Assembly (NCBI GenBank): GCA_030674155.1
Contig: JASPKP010000052.1
Coordinates: 50,001-72,500, forward strand
Source: Stramonita haemastoma
Taxonomy: Eukaryota > Mollusca > Gastropoda > Neogastropoda > Muricidae
Direction: 5' to 3'
DNA: 22,500 bases
In this document: positions 1-12,613 of the stretch, piece by piece
Layout: every line of letters starts with the position of its first letter
Numbering within the stretch: the stretch's first letter is position 1
Notes under the pieces: model-generated
Told to the model about the DNA's origin: nothing
Seen by the model: only the letters and a program-made list of their open reading frames with translations
Databases searched by the model: none
Program-made: the position numbers and the translations under genes

Positions 1-1170
1 ACATCAGTGAATCTATAACATTCAAGCGTCTCATCCATCTAGAACATTATGATGTAGAATCTGTCTGGTTTGAAGTGTCAATAAAAGGTTCACCACCTAT
101 TGCAATGGGATTCTGCTATAGGAATCCAGCAGAAAGAAAAAATTGGATTGACAAGTTTGATGCAATGATGAACGTAGTCTTATTAGAATCCAGGGAAGTA
201 ATACTACTAGGTGATTTTAATATTGATCTAACAAAAGTAAATAATGCATGGACGCAAATTACTAATTCATTCAACCTTCACCAACTAGTTAGTTTACCTA
301 CGAGAGTCACACAAAACTCAAGCACAATAATTGATCACATCTACGTATCAAATCCTAAAAACATCATAGAAACATGTGTCCCTGTCTATAACTGCAGTGA
401 TCACTACCCAGTATGTACTACATGGTCAAAAAAAGGAACAAAAATTCCCAAACCTGGCCATAAAAACATAACATATCGTTCCTTTGCAAAATTTAATGAA
501 AAGCTTTTCCTTCTTGAACTAAGTAACTCAATGCTCTCAGAAACATTCAACATTACTGATCCAGACTCGGCCATCGAGTTTTGGATAAAGACTTTCACTG
601 AAATTTACAATAAACATGCTCCACTTAAAACCATAAGGGTCAAACATGTCCCCAAACCGCCTTGGCTCACAAAAGAACTAGAAGAAGCATGCTATCTTAG
701 AGATTTCTTAAAAAAACATAAATACCATGAAGAGTCAAAAAGATTACGAAACGCCATAAACTCACAGAAACGTCGAGAGAAAAAGAAATATTTCCAAGAT
801 TTACTATCTTCCAAACAAAACTAAAAAATCATTTGGAGGGCCATTAATCAAATAACAAACAAACAATCATCTTCCAAATCAAATGTAATCAAAGATGTTA
901 CTGCTGAACAACTCAACAATCACTTCATAAACGTTTCTACTAATGTTGTTAGCAATGACAATTCAAAATCCAATAACCTAAACACATTAAAACAATATTG
1001 CCAAGAAAAGCATATTCCCTCAAAACTCCATATACCATTTATTTCTGTTTTTGAGGTCCATAATTACATGATTCACCTCAAACAGTCAAGGACACGAGGT
1101 CTTGATGGAATAGACAGCAGAATTCTAAAACTTTCAGCTCCAGTTATCACAGACACTCTCACATATATAT
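1..1170 (+). pseudogene. LINE ORF2 endonuclease (C-terminal half) and linker, one nonsense codon
   Basis: The frame starting at base 3 is open from the window edge, so the GTG or ATG codons near 75 are not the real start. Endonuclease motifs visible in order are DVESVWFEV (about 48-77), LLGDFNID with the catalytic Asp/Asn (about 204-227), IIDHIYVSN (about 327) and CSDHYPV with the catalytic Asp-His pair (about 393-413). A basic linker follows (about 640-815). The TAA at 822-824 interrupts it, but the same frame continues at once as KIIWRAINQITN and runs without another stop through RGLDGIDSRILKL to a TAA at 1170, where a two-base loss (or one-base gain) in an ATATAT run shifts the frame. The protein family is clear. 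Catalysis by this copy would need read-through and frameshift, so it is a pseudogene. Confidence 0.88.
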
Positions 1171-2549
1171 AACCAATGTCTTGAAAAGAACTATTTTCCC
1201 AATGCCTTCAAAACTGCTAAAGTGATCCCCATCTACAAATCTGGTGACACTTCAGATCCCTCAAATTATAGGCCAATCTCTATTATATCCCTTCTTTCAA
1301 AACCCCTGGAAAAACATATAAATAAACACTTAGTCAGTCATATAGAAACTAACAGCCTACTCCACCCTAATCAGTCAGGATTCAGACAAAATCACTCGTG
1401 TCATACTGCACTGACTAGTCTCATAGACAATTGGCTAACAAACATTAATGAAAATAAATTTTGTGGAGTATTATTTGTAGATTTCAAAAAAGCATTTGAT
1501 ACAATTGACCACACACTTCTCATCAGAAAGCTAGACCTGTACAATATATCGTCAAATAGTCTAGAACTACTTGCTTCTTATCTCAAGAACAGACAACAGT
1601 GTGTTTCAACAACTACATCCACATCCAATCTAAAACCCATTCATTACGGAGTACCACAGGGATCTATACTAGGACCAATTCTCTTTTCTTTATACATAAA
1701 TGACCTTCCTCTACATATTGCATCCAAATGTGAACTATTTGCTGATGACACAACCATACATACAAGCCATAATGACATTGACTCTCGTGCAACCATATTA
1801 CAACAAAGCTGTAATGATCTTGTCAAATGGACAGATCTGAACCACATGTCTATTCACCCCCAAAAAACAAAATGCATGCTTATCACCACCAGACAAAAGC
1901 GACAAAATTTACCTCATAATCAGTTTCCAATACATATAAAAAAGGAAGCAATCGAACAAACCTCTCATCACAAAGTTCTAGGAGTGACAATTGATGAAAA
2001 TCTCAGCTGGATCTACCACATATCTCACCTATGCAAATACTTGTCCCAAAGAGTATACCAGTTGACTAAAATTAAACAATTCCTTGACTACCATTCAAGG
2101 AAATTATTCTTTCAAGCTTATATACAATCCTCAATAGACTATGCCTCAACCCTATGGGATTCTGCCAGTGCAAACACTATGAAACCCTTATCAAGTCTGT
2201 ATAAACGTGCTCTCAAACTTATCCTCCTGAAGAAAACAACATTACTTGACGTGGATTATACTCAGTTAAGTATTCTCCCCTACAACAAAGACTAAAATAT
2301 AACAAGGGCATCCTGATGTTTAAGATAATGGCAGGAGCTTTCCCCACATCCTTAAGAGAAAAGTTCCCAATGAATCGTTCCAGAAATACTGAAAAGCCAA
2401 GTATCCCAATCCCAAGAATAGACTTGTTCAAGTCCAGTTTACTATACTCAGGCCCTGTACTGTGGAACTCCCTTCCCGATTCAATTAAACAGCACCAATC
2501 ATTGTCGACCTTCAAAAATCACCTAATGCACTTGATGCATCAAAACTAA
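1168..2549 (+). pseudogene. LINE ORF2 reverse transcriptase and C-terminal domain, one frameshift
   Basis: From 1168 the frame reads YNQCLEKNYFPNAFKTAKV, then the RT finger IPIYKSGDTSDPSNYRPIS. Palm motif A is FVDFKKAFDTIDH, with its catalytic Asp at 1480-1482. The QG motif is GVPQGSILGP from about 1648. The catalytic box is FADD at 1738-1749. The thumb follows, with VLGVTIDENLSW near 1980. The frame then stops early at 2293-2295, because one C seems to be missing in the CCCC run near 2280. From 2280 the other frame continues to SGPVLWNSLPDSIKQHQSLS near 2448 and a natural-looking TAA at 2547. All RT catalytic residues are present, so the element decayed recently. CR1/L2/Jockey-like is my best clade guess, because the C-terminal WNSLPDSI motif is common there. 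Confidence 0.9.
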
Positions 2550-2985
<436 letters not shown>

Positions 2986-3319
2986 GTTGCCTAAACATGT
3001 TATCATCCATATTGAGAAATACTTTATTCACTTTTTGTACTATTTAATAATCATGTGTTGAATGCAGTTGATTTTGTATAATTTTTTAATTCTCAAGTAA
3101 GCTGAATAATCATGTTCATTATGATTACAAAATGGTTATGAACGCGATTTCTATGACCATAAATACATAATCATAAGATTCAGGTATTAGAATATGTATG
3201 TTTTAATATATATGCCTTACAGCGGATGGATTCTTTTTGTGTTCCGTTACATGACTTGGTTAAAATTAGACATATATTTCTTTTAAAATGAAGTTTATTG
3301 ATGACATGAGCGCGAATTT

Positions 3320-3341
3320 TGTGTGTGTGTGTGTGTGTGTG

Positions 3342-3412
<71 letters not shown>

Positions 3413-3450
3413 TGTGTTTGGGTGTTGTGTGTGTGGGGGGGGGGGGGGGG
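3320..3450 (+). repeat. (TG)n microsatellite ending in a G16 run
   Basis: Long TG tract with TTG slips, followed by 16 consecutive G at 3435-3450. The matching site in family A copy 2 is the TG tract at 7064-7152. Confidence 0.97.
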
Positions 3451-3797
3451 TGGTATAATTGTTTTTATTTGTCGTCTCCCCTTGTATTAAAATATTATGA
3501 TTTGCATGACTTTTTGTTGTTGTTGTTGATGGGTCCTACCTCAAGTTTTTGATGTCTTGTTCTTGTTTATTTTCTGTTTTAACTTTGCTGCTTGCTTTTG
3601 TTTCTTCTTTTTTATATGAAGAATGAATGTAAAAGAAAGGATAATATTGTCACCTGATATGATTGTTTGACTTGTATCATTCTTCTTTTTTCTATGACTA
3701 ATTTTTTTTTTTTAAAGAAAAAAAAAAAACCACAAAAAACCTACCACCTCAAGTACATGTGCGCCTGCGGATATGTGCTTATAAATATAAGTGTGAG
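3451..3797. other. AT-rich non-coding segment, no gene seen
   Basis: It contains a short (TTG)n run near 3512-3528 and T- and A-rich stretches near 3700-3730. No reading frame or RNA gene is recognisable. It has no counterpart in family A copy 2, so it may be an insertion or expansion within copy 1. Confidence 0.6.
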
Positions 3798-3809
3798 TAA
3801 GTGTGTGTG

Positions 3810-3850
<41 letters not shown>

Positions 3851-3862
3851 GTGTGTGTGTTG

Positions 3863-3954
<92 letters not shown>

Positions 3955-4104
3955 TGTGTGTGTGTGTGTGTGCATTTGTGTGTGTGTGTGTGATTTGTAT
4001 GTGCATTTGCCTGCGAGCGTGCATGCGTGAGTGAGTTGTATGTATGTATGTATGTATGTATGTATGTATGTATGTATGTATGTATGTATGTATGAATGTA
4101 TGAA

Positions 4105-4176
<72 letters not shown>
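3798..4176 (+). repeat. Compound microsatellite (TG)n-(CGTG)n-(TG)n-(GTAT)n-(TG)n
   Basis: Directly visible blocks: TG at about 3801-3862, the tetramer CGTG at about 3863-3956, TG again to about 3992, a tetramer GTAT block at about 4037-4108, then TG to 4176. Nearly every step alternates purine and pyrimidine. The long frames here on both strands (Cys-Val and Thr-His repeats) are translation artefacts. Confidence 0.97.
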
Positions 4177-4183
<7 letters not shown>

Positions 4184-4589
4184 TCCTACGTGTAGGAGTG
4201 AGTTTTACGTGTATTATTATCATACTATTATCACTATTGTTGATATTATTCTTATTGTCATCATTATAATCATTGTATTATCTTTAGTTCCTTCTGAGTT
4301 CATTTTGTTGTTATGAGTTGTAACAATGTAGCTAATGTAGCTAAGTATTTTTGGGTGGACTTTTCTTGGTTGCTAAGTTGTTTATTTTATTATGTTTCTT
4401 TGGTTGCTCTTTATCTATTAATGCTTCTCTATTCTTTTATAATCAAAATCATTTTATTGTGGCTTCTGATTTTCGTCTTCTGAAAGTGTGCATTTTTATT
4501 ATCTTATTATGTATAATGTCCTTATTCCTTTATGTTGTTTGGTACTGCATATAGTTTTACTGTTTAGTATCTTTTTATCTTGATGTTTT

Positions 4590-4695
4590 CCCTGAAAAGG
4601 GCGGGTACTGGATGTAAAAAAGCACATGAGTGCTTATCTATTATCCTCGAATAAAAGAATTTTGCCTTGCCTTGCCTTGCCTTGCCTTGCCTTGC

Positions 4696-4696
<1 letters not shown>
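4590..4696 (+). promoter_or_regulatory. Family A 3' terminal structure: two hairpins plus (TTGCC)7
   Basis: CCCTGAAAAGGG at 4590-4601 folds as a 4-bp stem closed by a GAAA tetraloop. AAGCACATGAGTGCTT at 4620-4635 folds as a perfect 6-bp stem with loop ATGA. ATAAAA follows at 4651, then seven TTGCC units at 4662-4696. In L2-clade LINEs such as eel UnaL2, a 3' stem-loop plus a short tandem tail is what the reverse transcriptase recognises. A role like that is inferred here. Confidence 0.6.
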
Positions 4697-4771
<75 letters not shown>

Positions 4772-4779
4772 CTCTCTTG
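4697..4779 (+). repeat. (TC)n microsatellite
   Basis: TC tract starting directly after the last TTGCC unit of family A copy 1 and running to the LINE B remnant. Confidence 0.97.
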
Positions 4780-4799
4780 TATCTGAATGAATAGCCAGT

Positions 4800-6602
<1,803 letters not shown>

Positions 6603-6934
6603 TCTTTCAATTCTTCTCCTTGAATGTCTCAGCTTTTGTCTAAACATGTTTATCATGTATATTGAAAAATAATTGTTGATGGTTTTTTTTCTTCATATTT
6701 TGTACTCTATATCTGAATAATCACGTGTGTCGAGTTTTTTTTGTGTGTAAACTTTAATTAACGATTGTTTTTAAGAAAGCTGAACAACTTTGTTAGTCAT
6801 GGTTACTATAGGATCATGAACATAAGTTTATGACTATTATCATAAGATTGATTTAGGTATTAGAGTATATGTTTTAAATATGTGCCTGATAGTGGATAGA
6901 TTACTCTAATGTTTCGTTATACGATTTTATTTAG

Positions 6935-7051
6935 AATTCAAGGCATATGATTATTTCCCTTAGAGTCAAGTTATTAATGACATGCACGAGATATATAATT
7001 CAAGGCATATGATTATTTCCCTTAGATTCAAGTTGTTGATGACCTGCACAA
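6935..7051 (+). repeat. Two tandem copies of a ~56-bp segment, period 62 bp
   Basis: AATTCAAGGCATATGATTAT starts at 6935 and again at 6997. The two copies match to GATGACCTGCACAAG with a few substitutions. Confidence 0.93.
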
Positions 7052-7062
7052 GAACCTGAAAA

Positions 7063-7063
<1 letters not shown>

Positions 7064-7152
<89 letters not shown>
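7064..7152 (+). repeat. (TG)n microsatellite
   Basis: Pure TG, about 88 bp, inside family A copy 2. Confidence 0.99.
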
Positions 7153-7153
<1 letters not shown>

Positions 7154-7492
7154 GTGAATCACTACCCAATTTATCAAAATGTTATATTTCATATGACTTA
7201 TTTTGTTGATAGATAGTGGTGGATTGATGTTTTCATTCATGTGCCTCATCAAATTCTCATGTTTGCTCTTTTTTCTTTTTTTCTTTTCTTTCAAATAAAA
7301 ATCATCATTGAGTCTTACTTTTTTTCGTTTCTGAATGTGTGCCTTTTTATATCATTACCTTATTAATTTATCTCTGTCCTATTTTTTGCATGCTGTTTGA
7401 TACTTGGAATGGTTTCTTGCTCTTGTTCTTGGTATTTGGACCATTATCATTGCTCTTGTGCAGTTAGAGATTTATTTTTATCTTGATGTTAT

Positions 7493-7588
7493 CCCTGAAA
7501 AGGGCGGGGACTGGATGTAAAAAAGCACACAAGTGCTTATCTATTATCCTCAAATAAAAGAATTTGCCTTGCCTTGCCTTGCCTTGTC
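7493..7588 (+). promoter_or_regulatory. Family A 3' terminal structure, copy 2
   Basis: CCCTGAAAAGGG at 7493-7504 (GAAA tetraloop hairpin). AAGCACACAAGTGCTT at 7523-7538 has the same 6-bp stem as copy 1 with loop ACAA. Four TTGCC units follow at 7564-7583, then a degenerate TTGTC. Confidence 0.6.
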
Positions 7589-7637
7589 TCTCTCATCCAA
7601 CTTGCCTGATGTTGATCCTGTGTCACTGATAGTGCAG

Positions 7638-8006
7638 CCCGTTGACTTAACGCTAAGGGACTGGAGTGACGATTTTGACTATGACAAAGATAATGAAACT
7701 GAAGATGTCATGACGGTATGCAGTGACACTCCAACACTGTATCCTATGACACTGACGGGGCACGACTTTGCAGAAGATGTGACGGAGAACAGCAAGAAAC
7801 CAGTCAATACAGACAGTGCCAATACAATCGAGCAAGCGCGAAACAGCGCCACTGTGTCCAGCGAGGATTGCAAGATGTTAACAGAACATTTACAAAAAAT
7901 TGAAAACACAATGGACAGGAGCTTCGAGTCAATACTGAAAGCAGCTGAAGACGGAAAACTTCCGGACAGGTCCAGTGACCAGCTAGCAGTACAACCACAG
8001 CGTTAA
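7638..8006 (+). CDS. Candidate terminal exon of an unrecognised host gene
   Basis: The frame is open from 7533 to the TAA at 8004-8006. Its first ~60 bases lie in the family A tail, so the native start is not there. TGTCACTGATAGTGCAG ending at 7637 could be a splice acceptor in the right phase. The encoded ~122 residues are acidic and Ser/Thr-rich, with WSDDFDYDKDNETEDV early and a likely amphipathic stretch KMLTEHLQKIENTMDRSFES near the end. I recognise no domain. In favour of a gene: it is GC-richer than its surroundings, has a balanced residue composition without repeats, and is followed by ~240 bp of 3'-UTR-like sequence with AATAAA at 8249-8254. Against: the context is all transposon, the acceptor is weak, and no other exon is visible. 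It could be a retrocopy or a transposon ORF1 piece. Confidence 0.4.
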   Translation, partial: PVDLTLRDWSDDFDYDKDNETEDVMTVCSDTPTLYPMTLTGHDFAEDVTENSKKPVNTDSANTIEQARNSATVSSEDCKMLTEHLQKIENTMDRSFESILKAAEDGKLPDRSSDQLAVQPQR

Positions 8007-8271
8007 TGCCGCTCTGTGACAGTTCCTGGGTCCCTGCTACGACATCCGTCATCAGACAGTTATAAACCAGTGACATTCACGCACATGTGTAGCTACCTAT
8101 AAACAATACCGCGTTTTGGCTACCAGTTTTGGCTACCACTCGCGAAGAACCATTGATATTGTACACGTTCAATTTTTCTGATGTATCTTTCGATTTCGGT
8201 CCCTTTCCCCAACTATCTGTTTGTGAATGGGTTTAAAAAACCTAACAAAATAAATCATTGTCATTTGTAAT
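8007..8271 (+). other. Possible 3' UTR with AATAAA signal
   Basis: Follows the stop at 8006. It contains a short duplicated phrase (TTTTGGCTACCA, near 8113 and 8126) and AATAAA at 8249-8254, about 18 bp before a (TC)n tract. No other feature is seen. Confidence 0.4.
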
Positions 8272-8306
8272 TCTCTCTCTCTCTTCTCTCTCTCTCTCTC
8301 TCTCTT

Positions 8307-8356
<50 letters not shown>
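8272..8356 (+). repeat. (TC)n microsatellite
   Basis: TC tract with TTC slips, directly upstream of family A copy 3. The Arg-Glu frame on the - strand here is an artefact. Confidence 0.97.
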
Positions 8357-8360
<4 letters not shown>

Positions 8361-8920
8361 ATGTATGTAAAACATTATCCGATTGATAAAAATGTTTTTG
8401 CCTATTTTGAAACATTTAGGATGTTCTATGTAAACAAAACATGATAATAATAATTTTGATTTCTTTTATTTATATTTTTATTGGTAGTATGTCTCCCCCC
8501 CCCCCCCCCCCCCCTCAAATAAGGATATTAGTTTTTAAAATTTCCCCTTTTATCCAAATGTATGATTTATACACATGTATAATTTTTGACAGATGGTGGT
8601 GGATTGATGTTTTTTTGAGTTGCTTATTTCATTTTGTTCTCTTGTTTGCTCTTTATCTATTAACGCTTTCTTCTCTTCCATAATCAAATCTTTAATTGTG
8701 ACTTCAGATTTTTGTTTTCTGAACGAGTGCATTTTTTTATTACCTTATCATAGATAGTGTCCTTATTCTTGGGTGTTGTTTGGTATTGCGTAAAGTTTTA
8801 TTGTTTAGTATCTTCTCAATTTGATGTATCCCTGAAAAGGGCGGGGACTGGATGTAAAAAAGCACACGAGTGCTTATCTATTATCCTCGAATAAAATACT
8901 TTGCCTTGCCTTGCCTTGCC
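8357..8920 (+). mobile_element. Family A dispersed repeat, copy 3
   Basis: Non-coding. The 5' part (8357-8580) is only weakly like the other copies and contains a C20 run at 8495-8514. From GATGGTGGTGGATTGATG (about 8592) it matches copies 1 and 2 through CTCTTTATCTATTAACGC, TGTTTGGTATTGCG and the two terminal hairpins. It ends with four TTGCC units at 8901-8920. The shorter 5' extent fits truncation on insertion. Confidence 0.66.
8830..8920 (+). promoter_or_regulatory. Family A 3' terminal structure, copy 3
   Basis: CCCTGAAAAGGG at 8830-8841, AAGCACACGAGTGCTT at 8860-8875 (loop ACGA), ATAAAA near 8891 and (TTGCC)4 at 8901-8920. The stems are identical to the other two copies, while the second loop differs in each. 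Confidence 0.6.
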
Positions 8921-8929
8921 TTTCATAAA

Positions 8930-9520
8930 AAGGTATAAGTTACTGGATAGTGGTACTACAAATGGAAAACCATAGATTATCTGCAAAGGCTTATAACATT
9001 TTACATAGCCTGGATCAGCATGGTAAAAAGACATGGGTAACTCACATACGGAAATGTCTGTCTAAATATGAATTTTATTTTGTATGGGAAAACCACGATG
9101 TTGGATGTGTAAAATCATTGATGGCAAGACTGGTGCTGTCATGTGCGAACAGTCAAAGGTGTTCATTGTATCAAATGTTTCAGGCTGATCATCTTGTAGA
9201 GCCTCACTTCTTAATTAATATGTGAACCTGTATCACAAAGCATTGATAAGATTTAGAATTGGGATGTCATATATGTTTGTACATTGTGACAGATACAAAT
9301 GAAGCCAGAATAATACAGGAAATAAGTTGTGTGGTCTTTTCTTTTTTTTTCTTTTTTTTTACCTTGCACTGCAGGTTATATTCACTCATAAAGCACATAC
9401 ATCTTCATCAATACAAAACGTTTATTTATCGTCCAATATCATTGAAAGTGGAAGATGTTAAAGCGAAAAAAACAACAAAAATGTTCAATGCCAATACAGT
9501 GTTTAGCCCTCTAACATTAT
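8930..9520 (+). pseudogene. LINE ORF2 C-terminal remnant
   Basis: The frame at about 8938-9225 reads SYWIVVLQMENHRLSAKAYN, then HGKKTWVTHIRKCLSKYEFY and FVWENHDVGC. This resembles the post-RT region of LINE B at 19385-19500 (MKNERLPHVAYQRLLELDKM). A shifted frame near 9235 gives KALIRFRIGMSYMFVHCDRY, which in this superfamily precedes the C-terminal Cys finger. After a T-rich interruption at 9340-9360 the match fades, and I cannot place the finger. No RT or endonuclease is present. It starts within about 10 bp of the family A copy 3 tail. It belongs to the LINE B superfamily but is probably not the same subfamily. Confidence 0.65.
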
Positions 9521-9566
9521 GATTATGTTACACATATCAATATTTCAATTAACTTGCAAGGGATTT

Positions 9567-9582
9567 GGGGGGGGGGGGGGGG
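9567..9582 (+). repeat. G16 homopolymer
   Basis: Sixteen consecutive G. It lies beyond the 3' end of the - strand L1-like ORF, where it would be a C run in that element's 3' UTR. Confidence 0.98.
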
Positions 9583-9819
9583 AACGGTGTGTTGTTACAT
9601 TTATCTTGAGTATCTTCATTAATACTAGAACAGAGGTAACAGAATAGCAGTAACGACAAAAGTCAAGTTTAACAGAAAAAGTATTGTTACAAATGAAGCA
9701 AGGCCTCAAAAAAGATGTATTAAACAAAGTATAGAGTGAAAGTGTACAGCTACTTTAATATTTTATGTGGGAAAGCTAATGTATGTTATATGTAATAATC
9801 CCCTTTCCTCCCAAGTCAC

Positions 9820-12613
9820 ACTTCTAGATTATCCTTTTTCTTCAATGAATAGCAGTGTTTCCATTTTCAACAAGGTTTGCGTATGGAAAACCATTTCACT
9901 TCGAATGCAGCTGGTCTCATTTCTAGGCAATACATATATTTTTCTAACTTGTATTTGTATTTCAGTTCCTGCATGATACTGTCAATGGCAGGTTTTATTT
10001 TGTTCAGTCGACATTTATAGAGGAAATCTTTCCCTAGTGTCAATAACAAATCTAGAATCTCATCAGTTTTTGTTTTCTGATCTTCTCCAAATAAAACTAG
10101 TTCGTGATTAAGTGTTAATTGTGTACAATGTTGGCATTTACTTTCCAATAAATGTGTAAATTCTCTCCAGAAATCCCTGAGAATATTGACAGTCCCAAAG
10201 ATAGTGGTATATTGTATCTTTTTCAGTATTGCAAAAAATACACGTCACTGTTAACCTCCTGCATTTTTTTAATGCCATTTGTCACCAGGATTCTATGACA
10301 TATTTTGATCTGGAACCATTTTAGCTTTATTTCTTTAATTCTGGTTGTTTTTTTTCTTCAAAACATCTCCCCATACAATTTGATTGTTTAAAAAATTGTT
10401 CCATTTTACGAACGTTTTGATGTCAGAAACTTCATTTTTTTTTTTATTCATAACATTGTAGTAAGACTTTGATCCCTATTTACCGATGCTATTTTATTTA
10501 ATGCTTTTGTTCTTTCTTTGCTAATGTTTAGTATCTATATGCTAATGTTACTTTTCGTTGCGCAGTTTTTGATTGATCTTATACGACTCATATATTCTAA
10601 AGAGTTTATTGTAAAATCCTTGTTTTTCAGACAACTCTTCTTGACTTCAAAAGTCACCATTTTCGTTTAATAAATGTTTTACTAAGAACACGTTACCTTG
10701 CATCCATTTCTTGTGTAGAATGATCTATTGCCAACTTTAACTTTTTCGTTGTAAAATATTGGTTCAGCTGCTAGTTTTGACTTTCTTTTAGGTCGATTTG
10801 TTTACAAAAAAATTTGTTATGAGCAAAACACATCTTTCCAAAAGGTGTTTACTCTCTTTCCTACAAAGTGTTTTGGACCATAATTACCTAATGAGTCAAT
10901 ATCAAACAAAAGTAAGTATTCATTTTCCCCCATTTGCCTTTATGGAAGTACAGTTTTCTTATCCCATGATATTTTAGGGACTGAAGATATGTTTTTGGCG
11001 TGTGGAATCCCCCAGGCCACCATTTACAGTGTTTTGCACTGAGTATTTTTCTGTGGATTTTGTCTGTTTTATTATCCCATACAAACTGATAGCACATTTG
11101 TTGTAACTGGTTTATTCTTATGTCCAGGGTTTGGCAGCAGAATCCACAGATACACCAGTTTTGATAACATGAGTGATTTAAGCACTGCCACTCATCCTAA
11201 CAGCGTTACCATTATTTGAAAACCATAATATTAAATAGTATTTGTATTTCTGAAAGTTTCTCATTTGTACGGATTTATGTCATGTCAGCAAGATTATTTG
11301 TAAACCAAAGACCTAAGAGTTTGAATTGTTTGGATTGGATTCCATTCCATTTTCATTGACTGCAAGTAAACAACGAGGGAGTTTTCTTTTTTTTCCCAAG
11401 CCAAACATTCATTGTTTTTTCATAATTTAATTTTAAGCTGATAGATATTCAAATGCTTCAAGTGTTTGGAATAACCTCATATACGATATACTCTCACCCT
11501 CTAGAGTGAATGAAGTATCATCTGCATATTGACATACCTTAAATTCATTGTCTGCTACATTTTATACCTTTGATTTCTTTATCTTCTCTAATTTTACAAG
11601 TAATAGTTCGGCACAAGAACAAAAAGATAAGGTGATATTGGGTCGCCTTGAAGACATCCTTTTTCTATACAAAAACTTGATGATACCTTTCCATTGACTG
11701 TAAAATAAAACGATTGTATTCTATTGTAGAAGGACAAAACCCATCTCTGTATTGCCTTTCCAAAACCAAATTCCTGAAGCGCCTTATGCATATAAGTCCA
11801 GTGGACAAAATCAAACGCCTTCTCGAAATCAATTTGAAATTAACAGCCCTGGCAGATTCTTAGCTTCCAAATAATCTATTACATCATATATTGTTCTCAA
11901 ACTATCTCCTATATATCTCCCTTTAATAAATCCTGATGATCTTGGTTCATCAAAATTGGTACTGCATTTTTTTTTTTCTATTTGCAATGCATGCTGATCC
12001 TATCTTGTATGTAACATTTAGCAGAAAAATCGGTCACCAATTCTTTAAATACTCTCTAGGTGTTTTCTACTTTAGGTTGTATAAATTATGATGCCTTCCG
12101 TTGTGTTAATGACATTTCTTCTTTATAGAAACCCTCATTTAAAGATCTAACTACAAACTGACCTAGCTGCTTCCAAAAGAATTTGAAAAAGTTTACTGTC
12201 ATACCATCCGTTCCTAGGCTTTTATCATTGTCCGTCTTTTTTAAAATCTCAGATGCCTCTTTTAGGGTAAATTAGTCCTTCAAGCTGTTCTGACTCTTCT
12301 TTACTTAGTTTGGGCAAGTTGTTTTTTAAACTGTCTAAATTACAGTCATCTATTGATCTTTCAGTGTACAGTTTCTTATAGTATGTTTTGGTTTCTTCTA
12401 AAATATCCCCAGAGTCAGTTAAGACAGATTCTTGATCTGTTTTTAATTTTTAACATTTGTTTGCTTACAAAATTTCTTTTCTCCAAGGAGCAGAAATATT
12501 TTGTTACCTTTTTCTCCCTGAGTAGCCCACCTAGCCCGAGATCTGAAGAGAATTCCATCTATTTTGGTTTTTCTAAGTCTACTGATTCTTCTTTTTTCTC
12601 CAAGATAACTTTC
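9820..12613 (-). pseudogene. L1/Tx1-like LINE ORF2: RT and C-terminal part on minus strand
   Basis: Read on the minus strand from right to left: FRSRARWATQGEKGN (about 12500-12545), LPKLSKEESEQLEG (about 12280) and SLGTDGMTVNFFKFFWKQLG near 12180-12225. Then comes palm motif A IDFEKAFDFVHW (11810-11833 holds the IDFEKAFD codons), FGFGKAIQRWVLSFY and CLQGDPISPYLF (about 11615-11660), and the catalytic YADD at 11517-11528. The thumb-like FVWDNKTDKIHRK and HCKWWPGGFHTPKTYLQSL follow (10960-11085). A Cys finger C-x2-C-x8-H-x4-C is read near 10185-10250, and the end LDLLLTLGKDFLYKCRLNKI lies near 10050. Order and style are those of L1/Tx1 elements. Several frameshifts and stops inactivate it. The endonuclease is not upstream on this strand; it lies inverted at 13044-13905. 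Confidence 0.85.

Larger units (their letters stand above)
2986..4696 (+). mobile_element. Family A dispersed repeat, copy 1 (retroelement 3' region)
   Basis: This copy aligns by eye with two others in the window. The part at about 2990-3330 (CCTAAACATGTTATCAT..., ...GATGACATGAGCGCG) matches 6640-7060. The part at about 4350-4696 matches 7200-7588 and 8590-8920. No protein is encoded. The middle (about 3320-4195) is swollen by microsatellites absent from the other copies. The 3' end has a CCCTGAAAAGGG hairpin, an AAGCAC/GTGCTT hairpin, an ATAAAA motif and seven TTGCC units. Such ends are typical of 5'-truncated LINE copies or of a non-autonomous partner. It may be the long 3' UTR of the LINE at 1-2549, which cannot be settled here. 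Confidence 0.65.

Noticed and set aside
3667..4223. Frames of Cys-Val, Thr-His and Arg-Ala-Cys repeats on both strands, also at 6966-7294 and 20886-21146
   Set aside because: Artefacts of (TG)n and (CGTG)n tracts, which are open in several frames at once.
4662..4696. CRISPR-like or telomere-like array of TTGCC
   Set aside because: The repeats are directly abutting pentamers without spacers and occur at retroelement 3' ends. They are not a CRISPR array, and not the TTAGGG-type telomere repeat usual in animals.
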